Source: Pseudomonadales bacterium
Lineage (GTDB): Bacteria; Pseudomonadota; Gammaproteobacteria; Pseudomonadales; UBA7434
Length of the DNA: 40,000 nt
Direction of reading: 5' to 3'
Assembly: GCA_028223755.1 (NCBI GenBank)
Contig: JAOIUY010000001.1
Span: 1 to 40,000 of the forward strand
A program made the translations under genes and the position numbers. Positions within the stretch are counted from its first letter, which is position 1. Every line of letters starts with the position of its first letter. Shown piece by piece: positions 35,981 through 40,000 of this stretch. The notes beneath the pieces are model-generated. The model worked only from the letters and a program-made list of their open reading frames with translations. It had not been told where the DNA came from and did not search any database.

Positions 35981-36874
35981 TTAAAGATCAAGGTCTTTAA
36001 GTGCTAGCGCCGTTAAATAAGCACCTTGAACAGTCGCATGAAACGTTGATCGAATCGTTTTGATATAAATCGATTTAGCGCCCACCCCTAGATACTTCTT
36101 ATTAGACAGCGCAACAATAGGCTGAAAGTCATCCCAACCCCCATCAATATTTTGTGCCGCAATGATATTGACAAGCCACTGTGGGTTAACTAAATTCGAA
36201 TTGTCATTTTCATAAAGTATCATCACCCGCTGCAAATACACATCGACTAACCTAAAATCATAAAATAATTGACCCTTAATATCATTAGCCAGAATCTCAA
36301 GATTATCTGCAACCCATTGAGGATTTTCACAAGTCGTATTTTTTAAATACATAAAGCCCATAATTTGATGCGTTTTACAGGCAGGTGCAATAGAAAAATG
36401 TTTACTACAAAAATTAATATCACGCTGGGCCTGAACGATATCAAAATCAGCTAACGCCTTATCACAAGTAAAGCCATATATAAAAAAGAGATTGTAATAA
36501 GGGAAAACCGATAAGTCCGTAGTTAAAAAATTGGCTTTGTTATATCCGTTCAATAGAAAACCGAAAGGATGCGTGCGATAAAATGAAAAGAATTGCCTTT
36601 GGTACCGACTAAATAAATTCTGTAATGTCGAATTGTGGGTGAGCTCAGCTGTTTTGGCGATCATTTCCCACAGGATAGGATTATGCTCAGTAATAAGTTT
36701 TTCTTCATTTTGAATTAACCACTGAACACTAGCATTATGGGAATGTTGTAAAGCCTCGACATCTATTGTTTTTTGACAGCAATTATTATTAAAAACCAAG
36801 AAGGCCAATAAAAGTAAGACGCATATTAAAGCAGAAAGCGATACTAAAAGAAGAGATTTGATGAGGCGTTTCAT
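35981..36874 (-). CDS. Membrane-anchored protein, possible alpha-toroid fold
   Basis: 297 residues: an N-terminal signal anchor (about 5-29), then a helical, aromatic-rich periplasmic domain. Near the C-terminus WLVNIIAAQNIDGGWDDFQP and STFHATVQGAYLTALALKD recall the repeats of alpha/alpha-toroid proteins (prenyltransferase/terpene cyclase-like: QN-DGGW, then HA-T-GAY). The catalytic residues of those enzymes are not seen, so I give no function. AAGGACTA precedes the ATG, the same form as at the PEP-CTERM-like gene, and both proteins begin MKRL. Confidence 0.65.
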   Translation of the reverse strand: MKRLIKSLLLVSLSALICVLLLLAFLVFNNNCCQKTIDVEALQHSHNASVQWLIQNEEKLITEHNPILWEMIAKTAELTHNSTLQNLFSRYQRQFFSFYRTHPFGFLLNGYNKANFLTTDLSVFPYYNLFFIYGFTCDKALADFDIVQAQRDINFCSKHFSIAPACKTHQIMGFMYLKNTTCENPQWVADNLEILANDIKGQLFYDFRLVDVYLQRVMILYENDNSNLVNPQWLVNIIAAQNIDGGWDDFQPIVALSNKKYLGVGAKSIYIKTIRSTFHATVQGAYLTALALKDLDL

Positions 36875-37196
36875 TTGTGTAGTCCTTTACACTGGGCGCG
36901 GCTTAGCTATTTACCTGTATTTTCTTTGACTATTTTAAGAAAAGCAAATTTGTCTAATTAGAACTACGGATCACGCCTAAGTATTATTACTTAGATATTA
37001 GGTTTTAAATCAAAAAACACTGATAAAGGCTGGGTTGTTGAATCTATTCTTGGTTCATTTTGTATTGTTGCCCCGGCCCTCGGCTGAGCCTTCGGGCGTT
37101 CAAAACTCGCAAAGTATACTTTGCGCCGCTTCGCGACCGTTTTTCACCCTACTCCCACGCTTCGGCGGCAATACTTCAGAGTCAAATTTAGGATAT
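36875..37196. other. Intergenic region with G+C-rich hairpin segment
   Basis: 322 nt. The left part is A/T-rich and holds the promoter region of the minus-strand gene (a GTGTAGTCCTTTACAC palindrome overlaps its ribosome site). The right part (about 37075-37180) is G+C-rich with CTTCG-looped stems such as GCAAAGTATACTTTGC and GCCTTCGGGC. It resembles the segment at 20435-20535 in style. No gene is credible. Confidence 0.45.
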
Positions 37197-37234
37197 AAAA
37201 AAACCCCACCTATAAACACAGGTGGGGTTTTTTT
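37197..37234 (-). terminator. Terminator of the rRNA operon
   Basis: AAACCCCACCT and AGGTGGGGTTT stem with flanking A and T tracts, ten nt past the 5S 3' end on the minus strand. Confidence 0.93.
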
Positions 37235-37243
37235 ATATTTAAA

Positions 37244-37360
37244 GCCTGACGATGACCTACTCTCACATGGGAACTCCCAAACTACCATCGGCGATGCATC
37301 GTTTCACGTCTGAGTTCGAGATGGGATCAGGTGGTTCCAATGCTCTATGGTCGTCAGACA
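37244..37360 (-). rRNA. rrf: 5S ribosomal RNA
   Basis: About 117 nt. The closing helix TGTCTGACG/CGTCAGGC is present, and the conserved CCCATCTCGAACTCAGACGTG and GCCGATGGTAGT segments are visible on the minus strand. The ends are approximate to a few nt. Confidence 0.95.
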
Positions 37361-37648
37361 AACTGGTTGGAGGCTTTGATATTTCAAAACTTCCGAATCG
37401 GTTTGCTCGTTGCATACGTTATGAATATTTCAATAACGATTGCAGACGATATCAGTAATTCGTTATACGAATCACTTCCAAAGTAACAATTATTTCTGAG
37501 TCAATAAATTTTAATACACTGCAAGAAAACAACTTTGTTCTTGCATAATCTCTGCTTATTTAAGGCAAATCATATGCGCACATTTTCTATTGCGTTGTCT
37601 GTTACGTACTAAACCCTAAATATTGGCGACATCAGTCGTTTCTATTAT
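37361..37648 (-). other. 23S-5S internal transcribed spacer
   Basis: 288 nt between the 23S 3' end and 5S, A/T-rich, with no tRNA. It presumably carries RNase processing sites. Confidence 0.7.

Positions 37649-40000
<2,352 letters not shown>

Overview
The window reads as chromosomal DNA of a gammaproteobacterium, probably marine and near the Cellvibrionales/Spongiibacteraceae. The basis is the gene order (tRNA array-tufB-tRNA-Trp-secE-nusG-rplKAJL-rpoBC-rpsL-rpsG-fusA-tufA, with birA/coaX and an rRNA operon nearby, much as around the E. coli rrnB-birA-tufB region) and a 407-residue EF-Tu with a short insertion after NKAD. The taxon is an inference from sequence features, not a database result.

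Region 1 (1-20,200, all minus strand) is the transcription/translation core. Transcription runs right to left: tRNA-Tyr, tRNA-Gly, tRNA-Thr(GGT), tufB, tRNA-Trp, secE, nusG, rplK, rplA, rplJ, rplL, rpoB, rpoC, a strong terminator, a new near-consensus promoter, then rpsL, rpsG, fusA, tufA and a terminator. The two tuf genes share an uninterrupted ~1.25 kb identical block whose edge falls on the first base of the start codon (GTG in tufA, ATG in tufB). The rplA-rplJ and rplL-rpoB gaps are long and rich in hairpins.

Region 2 (20,413-23,565) is a ~3.1 kb element inserted at the 3' end of tRNA-Thr(TGT). A 22-bp copy of the tRNA end (with flank) lies at its far side. It separates tRNA-Thr(TGT) from tRNA-Tyr, which are neighbours in the E. 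coli thrU-tyrU-glyT-thrT array. It carries a truncated GIY-YIG gene, a two-TM membrane protein, a repeat protein resembling the small 'beta-flower' families, a small helical protein, paired palindromes and short direct repeats, but no integrase.

Region 3 (23,624-25,591) is coaX-birA.

Region 4 (25,807-29,380) looks like a small integron-cassette cluster without an integrase. The clearest cassette (25,893-27,040) has a complete attC: the cassette's left end is perfectly complementary to the R'' box at the end of its gene, and the inner stem carries an extrahelical base. Its gene joins a winged-helix-like domain to a nucleoside 2-deoxyribosyltransferase/TIR-like domain. Further cassettes carry a frameshifted membrane-protein gene, a small two-TM protein and a DUF3592-like protein. 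Two copies of an ~80-bp palindromic repeat flank the first cassette.

Region 5 (29,381-36,874) holds a coniferyl-aldehyde-type dehydrogenase, a 1.1-kaa secreted multidomain protein with a mid-protein sorting-like signal, a PEP-CTERM-like protein, a YkgJ-like cysteine-cluster protein and an anchored alpha-toroid-like protein. Region 6 (37,197-40,000, minus strand) is the 3' part of an rRNA operon: terminator, 5S and most of 23S, which continues past the window end.

The new-biology candidates are regions 2 and 4: two small mobile accessory loci beside the most conserved operon in the chromosome, carrying several genes I cannot assign to a known function.
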